Of a DNA stretch of 64,000 bases, positions 24,627-36,574 are shown in pieces (positions within the stretch are counted from its first letter, which is position 1; each line of letters opens with the position of its first letter). The notes beneath the pieces were generated by a model. The model searched no databases, was not told the DNA's origin, and saw nothing but the letters and a program-made list of their open reading frames with translations. Both the position numbers and the translations under genes were made by a program. This stretch comes from Adenanthera pavonina (Eukaryota; Streptophyta; Magnoliopsida; Fabales; Fabaceae): assembly GCA_026686845.1 (NCBI GenBank), contig JAIVEN010000015.1, positions 9,777,501 through 9,841,500 on the forward strand, in the 5' to 3' direction.

Positions 24627-25244
24627 TTATTTTTGTTTGTGCTTCAGCTGTTGCTTGTAGTCTTTCCATGATTCTGGTAGTTTTTCGATTAGAACTCCAG
24701 CAACGAACTCATCAGGTAGGTTGATTTTTTCAGCACGCAACTCCTCTAGTAGCTTGTGATACTCATTAATTTGCAGCTTGATATCTTTGTCCTCGGTCAT
24801 CTCCCATTTGTAGTAATTTCTGACGACAAACTTTTGCTTCCCAACGTCCTCAGCGGTATACTTTGCAATTAATGATTCCCAAATTTTGCTTGCTTCTTTG
24901 TACACATAGTACACATCGAACAGATCATTAGATAAGGTGTTAATGATGGTATTTCGGCATACCTTGTTAGCATAATCCCAAACAGTTCTTTGACTTTGGT
25001 CAGCATCTGATGAAGGTTCAGACTGAGTGAGTGCAACAACAACTCCATGCATGTCAAGAATAGAGTAGACACGTTCTTGCCACCTTCTAAAATTTTTCCC
25101 ATCAAAGACTTCAATTTTCGAAACATCTGGTGGTGGCCTAGATAGCGGCATCGGAGGCAGTGCTAGTGGGACGAAGGATGTAGCACTCACACCAGCACTG
25201 GTAGGACGATTGGAAACAGCAACATTGGTCTGTTGTGACTCCAT
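24627..25244 (-). pseudogene. Copia gag, N-terminal part, ended by a nonsense codon
   Basis: The ATG is at 25244-25242, only 12 bases inside the LTR border (first residues MESQQTNV). The body carries the UBN2-type gag signature (VFDGKNFRRWQERV, then IWESLIAKY). TAA at 24629-24627 follows KHKQK, and the next codons, still in frame, continue LSLSDLITHI as in intact relatives. It is a single nonsense change, again readable as CAA to TAA. Confidence 0.88.
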
Positions 25245-25254
25245 AACTCTCAAG
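25243..25254 (-). other. Primer-binding-site position of the copia element, self-complementary to its LTR
   Basis: Two bases inside the 5' LTR the element strand reads CTTGAGAGTTAT instead of the usual TGGTATCAGAGC. All 12 bases are the reverse complement of a segment within the LTR (25321-25332; 20082-20093 in the other LTR). No tRNA 3' end match was recognised. Confidence 0.6.
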
Positions 25255-25256
25255 AT

Positions 25257-25994
25257 TGTTGGCTGCAAATTAAAAATTCGTCAGAGTAAAATAATTCGAG
25301 CCGTGCACAAGGACACTGTCCTTGAGAGTTATTCCGCCACAAGACGGCACTCCCCAGGATTGAACGGATTCTTCTGCGGAGTCGCAGGCAAACAGAACAG
25401 CAGAAAAAACACAGATGAAGAAAGGAGGTAGAGAGAACAGAGGAGGAAGAGAGAACAGCTCGAATGATGTCCGCAGCTGTGGTGTGCTGAACCCGGTGAT
25501 CGACCTTGGTATTTATAGGTACCAGAGCGACAGGACGTTGAACGACACTTAATGACGTTAATGAGGATGTTTCTGAATGTTGGGCGGTTTCCGACATAAG
25601 AATTAACAAAAATTAAACTATAGAAAATGGATCGGTAATGTCAAGGAAACGGATGATCAACGTTCAGAAACATTAATAGTATGAATCTCATAACCGAAGC
25701 CTTAAAACTATGAATCTTCTGAAAAGCTATTTTATAAAAAATAATTTCTGGCAACGGTAAAAAAGTGTCCAACCCCGGGTAGGACAGGGGGGGAAATCGA
25801 CGGATTTCAACTGAGTTGGCCCAGTTTTGTCCAGTTTTTGTGCGCGCGAGCCCATTCTCTTCCTAGGCCCATTTTGCTACTCCATAATCACATGTTAATA
25901 TTTATACTCTTTGGTCTTCATTTGTTTAAGCAATGTGAGACCTCTTTTTCTCTCTTTTCCTTTTGACACACACACACACATGTATTTTCCAACA
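25257..25994 (-). repeat. Copia 5' LTR (right in window)
   Basis: 738 bp. On the minus strand it starts TGTTGG and carries CCTATAAATACC (TATA at 25517-25510), so transcription would start near 25480 and run left. GGACA/TGTCC at 25311-25321 forms a small hairpin next to the segment complementary to the priming site. Confidence 0.92.
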
Positions 25995-27840
25995 GAGATT
26001 AGGGATATTTTTTACCAAAATAATACATTCCTGGGAAGACATGAATTTTCCATCAATGTATTGGTGGAAGCCTCTCGTTCCGATGTGTAAGGAAATTTTT
26101 AAGTTCCCAAGAAACACATTTTAGCATATAAAAAATTAGGGATTTTGCTGCTTCCGTCTTCCATGCCCTTTCATCAGTCCAATTTACGTGTACCGAACAT
26201 GCCTTTTATAGTTCAGAAATTTAAGAAACGCATGCCAAAAAATAAATGAATAAATATGATAGCAGAATTAGAATCTGCTTGCCTAGTTTTGAGGCAGTGA
26301 AGCATTTATGGTCTTAATTTATGAAGAGTGGCTGAACTGAAAGTGAAAGATAGAGGTAGCTGTAGTTACCTACCTGCTTTGTGGGTGGCTTCCCCTCAAC
26401 TATCCTTGATCACATTCACAATCCTAGTGGTAAATGACAGCTTTACTTTGTTTTTATGTCCCCAAAATAATACTCCGATCTCTATAAAAAGCTATACATC
26501 AAGCACCATGTGGCTACAAGCATAGGATATAATACAATTCCATACGTAATTAATGAGTATTGAATATTTTAAACCTTATTACATAAATGTTAAAATAAAC
26601 TGCATTTATAAATAAAATGTTAATAATAACTTGCAAATAATTGTTTTATTTTTTCCTTCAAAACGCAGAAAAACATAGAAATATCATATTACTGCAAATA
26701 TTCATGAAATTTTTTATATCTCGTCTTAAAAAATCTAAAATGATCTTATTTTATTATTAAAAATTAGTGTGATATAAATAAGTATAAATGTAAATGTGTA
26801 TCCATAAATGCTAAACGTTTACTATCATCTATTTACGTCTACATTTTATGAGATATTGATGCAGTATTTATGGAAAGTAGGGCCGACAAGGTTAAAATCC
26901 AGTTGATTTCATTAAGTTGGGTTGGATTACTATTTTTTTTTTAAAGAAAGAACTGAACTAGTTTTACTGGTAAGATTGCTCAAATCCAACTTGATTATAA
27001 CATTGTTGGCAAGAAAAGGAAAAACCTCATCATAACACTAAAAAATCTGGCAAAAAATTTTAAAAAAATTATAAGGACTCGTAAAAATGTTGAAAAGAAT
27101 GCAATTTTACACACACACACACACATAGGAAGGTTTTATTTTCGTGGCCGAAAAATGTTCATTTTTTTTAGATTGTCATTGTGGAGCAGACAAATGAGAT
27201 TGACAATGTAATTTTGTATTGCCTCTCCAAGAAAAAATTTGCACAATATCAATTGGTGTTCTATGTTTACGGACAAGGTTTTTCTCAATTTTATATTTCG
27301 TAAAGGTTTTTTTTCCCAATTTGGTCTGTTTAAATGTTTATCAATTAATAACTATATATGAATGATGTCTGGCCAAAAAAAAGTATACATAAATGATGAA
27401 AAAAATTAATTAGTATACTCCATCTGTGGAATATGCCGGAGAGCACATGGGTCACGTTCACCGGGAGAGATCAATGTTTTATTATTTATTTTATTTTTTT
27501 AAAATCGCGGACTCTAATTATTAATAAAATATATTACATTAATCACGAGTAACGTACTGTACACTTTTTAAATGAGATTATTTTTACATCTATTTTGATT
27601 TAATTCAACTTAATTATTTTTAATAGATTTAACTGGCATTTAAATTTAAACTACTTAAGAATTATGTGAAAATAAATTAGCATATGCTCTGCTCACAAAA
27701 GGGGAAAAAATTGGCACTAATCTAGTTTCAGTACCTAATGCATATATTTATTAATATACATGTGTGTGTATGTGTATTATTATATACATACATACATATA
27801 TATATATATATATCTATGTATATATATAACTCGTTAACCC
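25995..27840. other. Intergenic region upstream of the RAB gene
   Basis: AT-rich without a supported gene. It contains a short AC repeat (about 27107-27125) and AT/GT-rich microsatellites at 27755-27828 directly ahead of the presumed RAB leader. A TATA function for the latter is possible but cannot be singled out. Confidence 0.45.
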
Positions 27841-28055
27841 CCGTAGCAATCACCGTGAGGGAAAAGCTGTTCGTTCAATCGAGAGAGACTCTGCTTTGGT
27901 GCTTTGGATTCTTCTTTCTTGGTCTTTTGATTGCAATCCTCAGCGTGTTTGTGTAGAAACACCGACGGGTGCTTTCAACTTCTGAAAGTTTCTGTTTTTT
28001 CTTCGATTGGTTGGGTCCAGTTGCGCTTCCCTTCCAATCGGTCCAATTTATTTCC

Positions 28056-31000
28056 ATGGCTACGATCGGGCACAACAATCTCAACGCCAAATTAGTGAGT
28101 TTGATTTCGATTCCTTTTTCTCCTCTTGTTTTTGTTCCATTGCCTGGTTCGACGAGGGTTTGATGTCCTATTACTCTCAATTCATGATCAGGTTCTCCTT
28201 GGTGATATGGGTGCGGGAAAGTCCAGCCTGGTTTTGAGATTTGTCAAGGGTCAATTTCTTGAATTCCAGGTTATTTTACAGTTTTTGGTTTCCTAATTTG
28301 TTTCGGAGTTTCTGATGAAGATCTTTGAGTTAAATATACTGAAAATTTTACTGGGTTCATTTAGAGTTGGATATACTGAAAATATTGTGAATCATGTGTC
28401 TGTCGCTGTGAGCAAATAAATGTTGTGGCATCTTCAATTTAGCACATTTGAATGACGTTGAAGTGATCTTTTGGAGGAAATGATAATGCGAACTCAATGT
28501 TTTAACAGCGTTGTGCTGTTTTAATTGGAATGATTCTTAAACTTATTACTGAGAAGATGAAAATTGTTGCTGCTGATTACAAAAGTAGCTCAGTCTGGAT
28601 GCTTTCTCCCTTCTACACAGGAATCTGGTGAGAGTAAATGGTTAGAGCTATAGCGTTTACAATGATACTCTAGGGAAACAATAGGAGGAAAAAGGATTAT
28701 GCTTCATCTGTTCTTTAAAGCAGTATGCATGTTGGTGGTTTTGGGTTCTCGTATCTGCTAGTTTGTGCTAAAGTCAAACCCTAGAACATATAATTTTTAT
28801 GTCTTTGTTGCTGAGTTTATATGATCTATACTGTGTTGCCAGGAATCAACAATAGGCGCAGCCTTCTTTTCACAGACATTGGCCGTGAATGATGCAACTG
28901 TTAAATTTGAAATTTGGGACACTGCTGGACAAGAGAGGTACCACAGCTTGGCTCCCATGTACTACAGAGGCGCTGCTGCTGCTATCATTGTCTATGATAT
29001 CACTAGCACAGTAAGATGTCTCTTCCTCGTAATATTCTGAATTTGTGTTGAAGTAGTTTATATATATATATATATTCGTTGATAATTGCTTTCTGACTTG
29101 TGCTATAATGCTGATATTCTTTTTAGTTTCTGCTTTGTATAGTGCTCTCTTAAATTAAAATCTGTAAAATGAAGTAGCACAGGGCATTAAAAGAAAATAA
29201 CAAGTGCAATCTGGGTAGCCATTTATAGTTTTGGGAGGATAGTTGGTTGGAGATTTTTCTCCCCTGAACTTTTTCCACATATTTGGTGGTTATCGACTAT
29301 AAACCATTCTTCAATCTCATATTTATTCAAATTACAAAGTTCTGTTTATTTTTTTTCTGGAATTCCATTTCTCTGAAAATATGAATGATAGAATTGTTGA
29401 TACCTTTGTTTATTATTGGATATCCTTGGCCCTTTCCATGTTTCTAATTTCTTTGGAGTCTTCCTTTCTTTGGGATTATATACCTGGAATTCCTTTTTTA
29501 TTTTCTGATTTGTTATCCAAATGTCAAGTTTTTTCTTCTACCCCATGATACTTGATAGAATAAGTACAAATGACAAGCTTCAAAATTGTAGACCCAGTAA
29601 GCCTATTTCATCGGATGTTTGTGTGATGTGTTATTGGATTGAGACAAATAGTCATTGCTTTTCAGTGTGGCAGTTCTGGAATATACTTTTTGACATCTTT
29701 AATGAGCATTGGATTTGGTGTGGGTTGCATGTCTGTTTTTGTTAGGCCTACTGTCTAGAATAGACTTTTGAGTTTTTAATTCTCTGTGCACCAAGGTTTC
29801 ATATAATTGGTTTTATATTACATTTATAGGATTCATTTACACGTGCAAAGAAGTGGGTCCAAGAACTTCAAAAACAAGGTATTTGTTGATTTCCTTTTTC
29901 TTTTAATGTTTGATTCAAATAGATTACTGTGACATAAAAGAATGATATTGAATGTATAGAATGAAAAAGTAGAACCAAAATATTTTGTTTAATTACTATT
30001 TTCATACCAATACTTGTCCCTCTACTTTACAACTTTGTAACTTGGTCCTTATAGTTTTCAAATTATGAAGTTGTGTCCTTGACAATCTGTAGCAAATGTG
30101 TTAATGGATTGTGTCCTTGGCGACAGTAAAAATAGCTGTTGGTTAACCTAAGAATCTTGGCTTATGAATTTGAGATGTCTCAGGAGTAGGAGTGTAGAAC
30201 TTATCAAGTCATTGTATCTAATATCTATTATTGGATTTCTGATCATTTTCATAGTGGATACCTAATTGCATGATTTGGTAACTATGGGGATCTGGTTACA
30301 AACTTTTAAAATATCAGGAATAATTTGACAGTGAGTTGAAACTATAGGGACTAACAAAGTAATTTAAGCAAACCAAATTTTTATTGCGTATATATAAACC
30401 TAGATCAATTATTGGCACTTACAAATAAGGCAATCTTGTCTACATTTTCTCGCATTGCTTTGTGAAATTCATTGACCTGTTTTACAGTTAAAGTAGGTGG
30501 GGTATATATTAGGAGTTGTTGATCTTCGTTGAGTAGCACTTATCTGGCTGAGATTGGTTAGGGTTTGAAAACCAATGAGTAAGAGAGGGAATGGGTTTGT
30601 TTAAGGTAAACTACAATTAAACCCACTTGAAGTATAGCCTAATTACAACTTTACTATACAAATTACAAACCTAAAATGTTACACTTTACCCCTCTCTCAA
30701 CTCTAACAGGTGAAAACAGTATCTATCAGTTAAAACTAGGATTTCAAAAAGTTTGGGGTGGGGGGTGTGGGGGATATTTTCTGTCTTGTATTTTCCTCAA
30801 ATTCCCAATTTCAAAGACATTAATTTTAACTAATATAGTAATATGTAATATTTTTACTTTGTTTGATAATTTGGGGGTAAAATATTACGATTTAGAGTTT
30901 GTGTACCAAAGTTTTAATTATTAATTAGGCTATATTTTACGGGGGGCTATGTGTAGTTTTCTTGTTACTTTACAATTTAAGGGAACAGCTTGGGGCATCC

Positions 31001-32515
31001 TTAATGGGTTGCAATTTAAGAGAGACTTCTTTTATGTTTCTTTTGTGAATTTCTTATCATCATCTATAACGCATTTGTCAAGACATTTGTTATGGGTTGC
31101 AATTCTTAAAATTCAATGACACAATTGTGTTTGACTTTATTTTAAAATTTTGTGTTCTTTAGTCAGCAAAGAAAGAGGCGCTAAAATTATGAGTTTGGCT
31201 GGATGAACATTTGAGAATAGTTGTCTTAATGACAATTTTTTGAGCAGTTAGAGGAACTGTAGTGTAATTCCGGGAACCTCTGTTGAACTTTAATTTTTAA
31301 TTTCTGTTTCAATGCTCACAACAACCTATTTTATCTATGATATATATATATATACATATATATGTTTATGATCCTTGAATTTCACTATCGTTGATCTTCC
31401 AGGACTGCTATATTATGGAATATGGATCAAAAAATTATTGCAACAGCTGCGTTAAGACATGAGAAATAACAGTTGGCAGATTCACTTATGGTTTTATTTC
31501 AAAGCTGATATTATCTTAAAGTTCTATCCCTTTAGGCCTCACTCTAGGAATACTGGGTCTTTGATTACCTAACTAGAAATTTAATGAATGGATTCAATTT
31601 GGTTGTTTCAGGGAACCCTAATATGGTCATGGCTCTTGCTGGTAACAAGGCTGACTTGGAGGACAAGAGGCAAGTGACAGCTGAGGTAAGTGGTATTTTT
31701 ATTTTTAACTACCCCAATCATGGCGTATAAGCTATTAAGAATTATAATTCCTTTCACTTTTGATCAATCCAGTTGCAACTCTGGTGAAGCAATATTCTGC
31801 ACTATGCTCATATTCTTCTTTCATGGTTGAGAAATTTCTTGTAACCACCAGCTTATAATTTCTAATATTGGCATTGCAGGAGGCACGTGTATATGCTGAG
31901 GAAAATGGTCTCTTTTTTATGGAGACCTCTGCCAAAACTGCAGCCAATGTAAATGATATATTTTATGAAATAGGTATGATTCCTTTCCTATCCCGTGTTT
32001 AGGCTGCTTAATGATGACGATTAATAATTCTATTTTGACTCTTGTTTTTAGTTTGCTTGTTTGCTTCCTTTATTAAATTACACTAAGAAGATGATTTAGA
32101 AGGGGAAACATGAATCCAGAGAAGAGAAACTCTCCCCTAGAGGAAAACGATGTCCCTCAATTTGCAGGGCATGAAATTTCCAGTGTTTTTGGCATATGGG
32201 TGTGAACGTCTAAATATGCCACCAAATCTTGTTCGTTTGCACTCTTATCTTCTGTGGAATCTCATGTTCTGCAAGCATGTACATTGCTCTATTGCCATTT
32301 GATTGATGATGAGATTATCTTGGGTGTGCTTTTGTTTTGAATTATACAACTTTTCTGCCATGACCTGTAAATTCTGTTAACGTTATTTGACCCACAAATG
32401 CCTCATGTAAACAGCAAAGAGATTGCCGAGGGCTCAGCCTGCTCAAAACCCAGCAGGGATGGTACTTGTGGATAGACCCCCAGAGGGATCGAGAGCTGCA
32501 TCATGTTGTTCATAA
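28056..32515 (+). CDS. RABF2: RAB5-type small GTPase (RABF2, RHA1/ARA7-like)
   Basis: This GTP-binding switch directs traffic through endosomes and the prevacuolar compartment to the vacuole. Seven exons: 28056-28094, 28192-28269, 28843-29010, 29830-29878, 31612-31685, 31880-31973 and 32415-32515. They give 200 residues, the same length as Arabidopsis RHA1. Motifs in order are the P-loop GDMGAGKSS at 17-25, ESTIGAAF with the switch I Thr42, WDTAGQE at 64-70, NKAD at 123-126 and ETSAK at 151-155. The C-terminus is SCCS, suited to double geranylgeranylation, which separates it from the N-acylated ARA6 type. All splice sites are GT-AG and all phases fit. A probable leader begins near 27840. The RABF2a or RABF2b subtype is undecided. 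Confidence 0.95.
30604..30961. mobile_element. Small inverted-repeat element in RAB intron 4
   Basis: The left end GTAAACTACAATTAAACCC leads to TATAGCCTAATTA. The right end, reversed, begins AAAACTACACATAGCCCCC and leads to the same TATAGCCTAATTA block. The terminal inverted repeat is thus about 40 bases and imperfect. No exact target duplication was found, so the superfamily is undecided (MULE-like by look). Confidence 0.5.
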
Positions 32516-32760
32516 GTACTGCGATTTGCGTCCTCCAAAAGAAAAATGAAAATTATATTCGGTGTGTTTGATGTGGAGCTCTTTATGAAAGAAAAAAGTG
32601 AACTTTATGTTGCAAATTATATACCCTGGGATTTATGGTGTCTGTGGGTTAAATATATTGAGTATATAAGGTGAAATGCATTTAAGTTTAAGCTCAGTGC
32701 CATATCTGTCTTAACAACATTAGTTAACTTCGTTGCACCCAATACTATTGCCCAACGTCG

Positions 32761-32785
32761 CTCTCTCTCTCTCTCTCTCTCTCTC
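32761..32785 (+). repeat. (CT)n microsatellite
   Basis: Uninterrupted CT dinucleotides, about 12 units, 245 bases after the RAB stop. Confidence 0.9.
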
Positions 32786-33776
32786 TTCTTAAATGCCTTT
32801 AGTTTAATTTATTTTTTTAATGAATAAAAGTTTAGGTGATTTAATTTTCAAAGGTTCACCAGATCAGGGCAAACCTTGGGACTTAAATAGCATTTATTGA
32901 GGTATTTGCAAATTTAATTTATATTGATTAAAGTTGCTATTTTATAGTGATTGGATATATTTTTTTATTTTTTATATTACATAAATAATAAATAAGAGAT
33001 ATTTTAGTCAAAATACTTATACAAGGAAAGTGAGTGTAAATTTTTAGAAGTAAGTAAGAAAAAATAAGTTGAAGGTGTTTTAAATATCATAGTTTGATCA
33101 ATATGGGAGCGGGAATGTGTATCAAATCCTGAGCTGAGGTATGTATTTACCGAATTTAGCAGTGGAAGGTTGAGCTCCTCATCCTTCAGTGAAGTTATCC
33201 GAAATTACATTTTTGTGAGAATAAAAATATTTGCGTTTTGGTATAAGAGGACAAAAAAGAAGTCATTTCAAAGGGAGCCCGAACGATAGCTTTTTAGATT
33301 TCAAATCACACTTTTAAGAAGAGGACGCATGCGGTGTCTTCATTCACCTTTCCTTGTAAATGGAATCAACTGCTCACTCACAGGCATTCATTTGGATGTA
33401 TGCTCTGATGAATTTAGGCTGGACGGACTCTCATGATTGAGTACATAACTCAGTACAGCACAGAGCAGACGCATCACATCAACAATGATTATCTTATTCT
33501 CACGCAACCTCTTACAGATCGAGATATCTTAGACACTGATAAGGGGAAGAAGAGTAGTACACTGAATTATTTTATATTATTTTCTATGTTTTCTCCAAGC
33601 CAGTTCTTAAAAAATAATAATAATAAAGAGAAATAACTACGTAATATCCAAAAAAAAATATCCTCAACATAATATCAAAATATTATTATTATTCTTATTA
33701 TTTAATGATATTATTTTTTAATATTTTTAATTGTGTTCAAACTAAATGAAATATAATTAACATATATAAATAAATA

Positions 33777-34003
33777 CTCCCTCCATTCTAAAATATAATA
33801 AATAAATCATTAATGGTTAAACATTTTAAATATGTTATAAAGAAAAACTTTTTGTAAATATTTTTATTTGATATTTTCACCTAACTCTTCTTTAACTCAT
33901 ACATTATAATAATAAATTTATTTTAATTAAAAATAAAATTGAGAAAAAAACACATCAATTTATCAAATAAAAGTTATTTGTATTTAATATTTTAGAACAA
34001 AAT
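33777..34003. mobile_element. Stowaway-type MITE
   Basis: The left end CTCCCTCCATTCTAAAATAT follows TA. The right end, reversed, reads TTTTGTTCTAAAATATT, a partial complement. The right border is approximate. Confidence 0.5.
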
Positions 34004-34780
34004 ACATTTAAAAAAATGTTTCCTACGATTTGAAACCGAGGGGTAGAAGAATCTCAACACATCAATATAAATAAGCGTGTATAGGAAGACTTTTACCGAA
34101 AAAACAAATGAAGACGCACTATTAATTAACCGTGAGTTGGGGGGACAAGGCCTAGCTTTTCGATTGCTTTTGAAATAATTGACTTTGTTTTTTAATATTG
34201 TGTCAGGGGTGTCTTTCGTTTTACTCAAAATTAAATGATCCCAAATAATTTTAATTGTAATAATGTATTTTATATCAAATCATGTATTATCAACAACTTA
34301 ATGCGTTTAGAATCCTATGAACAGAGTTGAAGAGTAAAAACTAAAAATCGTAAGGTAGATAATGCACGAGATGTGATGGTTGCTACTTTGGTAGCTTACT
34401 CTGGATATCGCCCAAGGGAGATGAGAGTAAATTCGTACTATAATGGTTATAAAAAAATCATATTATAATTTATTTATGCGCCTGCCCTACTATTATAAAT
34501 ATATACATAATTAAATTATATTTTTTGAGAAATTATTGTTCTTTAATCAAGTATTTGAAATATAAGTTTTGCAATCTAAATAACTTAAATAAGTTTCATA
34601 CATTTAAATGAGACTTATAAATTAGGTGAAATTTACCTCCAATTATCTGTAAAACACGCACTATTTACAGTGACATAATTTCTTTATATAAAACTTTTTA
34701 GAAGTGCTTTTTCTTTTCATTATTTGTGGTGAATTAAAGAGTGAAGATAATTCTCTCACTGTGTAAAAATATTATCATTA

Positions 34781-34928
34781 ATGTCAATTGACTAATAGTC
34801 TAGTACCACCAATATTCTCTAAGTGAAGAAAGATCGTTGGATCAAATCCCACTAATAACAGGATATCATTTTGTGTGTGTGAGTGGTGTGTGAGTGTATA
34901 TTGTAATTGTCCCAAGTCAAAAAAAATA
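34781..34928 (+). mobile_element. SINE-like retroelement
   Basis: A near-consensus Pol III A box TAGTCTAGTAC (34796-34806, last base off) and a perfect B box GGATCAAATCC (34839-34849) are spaced as in tRNA-derived SINEs. A GT-rich tail ends in an A run at 34919-34926. Flanks AAAAATATTATCA and AAAAATATATCA may be a target duplication with one indel. Confidence 0.45.
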
Positions 34929-35731
34929 TATCAACATAAATATAGAAAATTATATTATTTACCGGTCATAAACTATGTAGTATATTTTAAGACTTGATAT
35001 AAATATACAAGCCCAGTTCAATTTTACTTGACTTGGTGTTTAAGAAGTGATTGATTATTGTTATTATTCTTTAAGAGTGATTTTTTTTCATATTTTAAAA
35101 TTTATGCATCAATTTGATAATCAAAATTAGGATTTAAAAAAGTATTGTTCTAGCAGCAGAAAGGAAAGTATTATTATTTTGTGCATGTGCGATGCTACAC
35201 ATTATAGTGCAGAGAGAGAGAAAGAGAGAAGGGAAGTGATGCGCAGCCAAAAAGTCAGGTTCTTATTTGATGTTTTAACTTTTAAGCCAAAAGTATGCAT
35301 CAATTGTGAAAAAGTACAGATATTTGTGGAGGGGATGGGGCTTTAGTGAGTGTGTTTAATCATTCAATTGCAACCAATATATCAATAAAAAGTTACATAT
35401 CAAATTCTGTTCAAATGAACAAAATCAAGAGGGAAAGAACAAAAACCCAATACTTAAATGCTGTGATTTATTTATGCAATTTTTGTAATATAAAAAATAA
35501 AGTATAGAATTTTGTGTGTGAATAAAGTATATAATATTTGTTATTATGCTATTATTAAATATTGATTGTTTGTAATTAATTTTATTCAAAAAATAATTTT
35601 TTACTTTTAAAATATATTTGAACAGATCAAAAGGGAATATGAACAAAAACGCAATATTTAATGCTGTGGTTTATTTACTGGAATTTTTGTAATATAAAAA
35701 ACAAAGTATATAATATTTTTTGTGAATAAAG

Positions 35732-36574
35732 CAACGTTAAAAAAACCGGATCGGACCGACCGGTTCGACTGATTTTCGGTGCCAGGTCCGGTCCGGTTAT
35801 AGATCTCAACCACCCCTTTCCAGAACCGGTGAGAATCAATGAAAAATCGGTCAAACCGATCTCGAACCGGTGTAAAATAGGTCAAACTGGTTTATTTTTT
35901 AATTATTTTTAAAACTTTGTTATTTTTTTAAAATAAAATAACATTATTTTTAGTACTAAATAGTACTCCTTTTAGTTCTATATATAGGGTCTTTTACTCT
36001 GATCCTGAATATAAGACCCTTTATAATATACGAATTAGTATTTATTATATATTTTCAAAAAAATGTCCCTATTTAATTTATCCAAAGAGAAAGAGAAAGA
36101 GATTAAATAAGGGCAGTTCTGGAAAAATGTTGAGATTTTCAGAGAAATCAAGGTAGTTAATTAGTTTTAACTCCTATTCTTAATCTGCGTGATTCGGTTA
36201 AAAGGGTTTTATATTAAGGACCAGAGAGAGTATTATTTTTTGAATAAATTTTTTCTTTCTATATTATAATATTTTATAAGCATCATTATGATATAAACTT
36301 ATTAATAATGATAAATTTACTTAACAAATAATATGAAAAAAAAATATTAATTGACTATTTTGAATTCAAAATATATTTATAAATGAATATTAACTTATTT
36401 AGATTTTAATATTAGGTTATGAAACTTATTAATAATATTTTTTTATTTTTTATATAATGTAAAAAATTAAAAAATTATTAAATTTATTATCACCGGTTTA
36501 ATTCCGGTTGAACCATTAAACCTTGAATTAGTGACTTGACCAGTTCAATGCCCGGTCCGATTTTTTGAATCTTG
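35732..36574. mobile_element. Non-autonomous hAT element
   Basis: 843 bp flanked by the exact eight-base duplication GAATAAAG (35724-35731, 36575-36582). Ends are CAACGTTAAAAAAACCGGA and, reversed, CAAGATTCAAAAAATCGGAC. Subterminal regions are rich in CCGGT-type motifs on both sides. It has no coding capacity. A Stowaway MITE is nested within. Confidence 0.82.
35966..36230. mobile_element. Stowaway-type MITE, family A, copy 3, nested in the hAT element
   Basis: 265 bp between TA dinucleotides. The left end is CTCCTTTTAGTTCTATATATAG and the right end GGACCAGAGAGAG. It is closely similar along its length to 46346-46610. Confidence 0.75.

Larger units (their letters stand above)
20018..25994 (-). 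mobile_element. Ty1/copia LTR retrotransposon, near-complete, minus orientation
   Basis: Two LTRs (20018-20752 and 25257-25994) flank one long minus-strand gag-pol frame with gag, zinc knuckle, protease, integrase, reverse transcriptase and RNase H in copia order. Flanking five-mers are GAGAA on the left and GAGAT on the right, a one-mismatch target duplication. The LTRs differ at roughly 15-20 positions of about 737 by my reading, mostly C/T or G/A, plus length changes in a G-run and a CA repeat. That suggests a fairly recent insertion. Three nonsense codons interrupt the frame, so this copy is not autonomous as it stands. The lineage within copia was not resolved. Confidence 0.93.
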
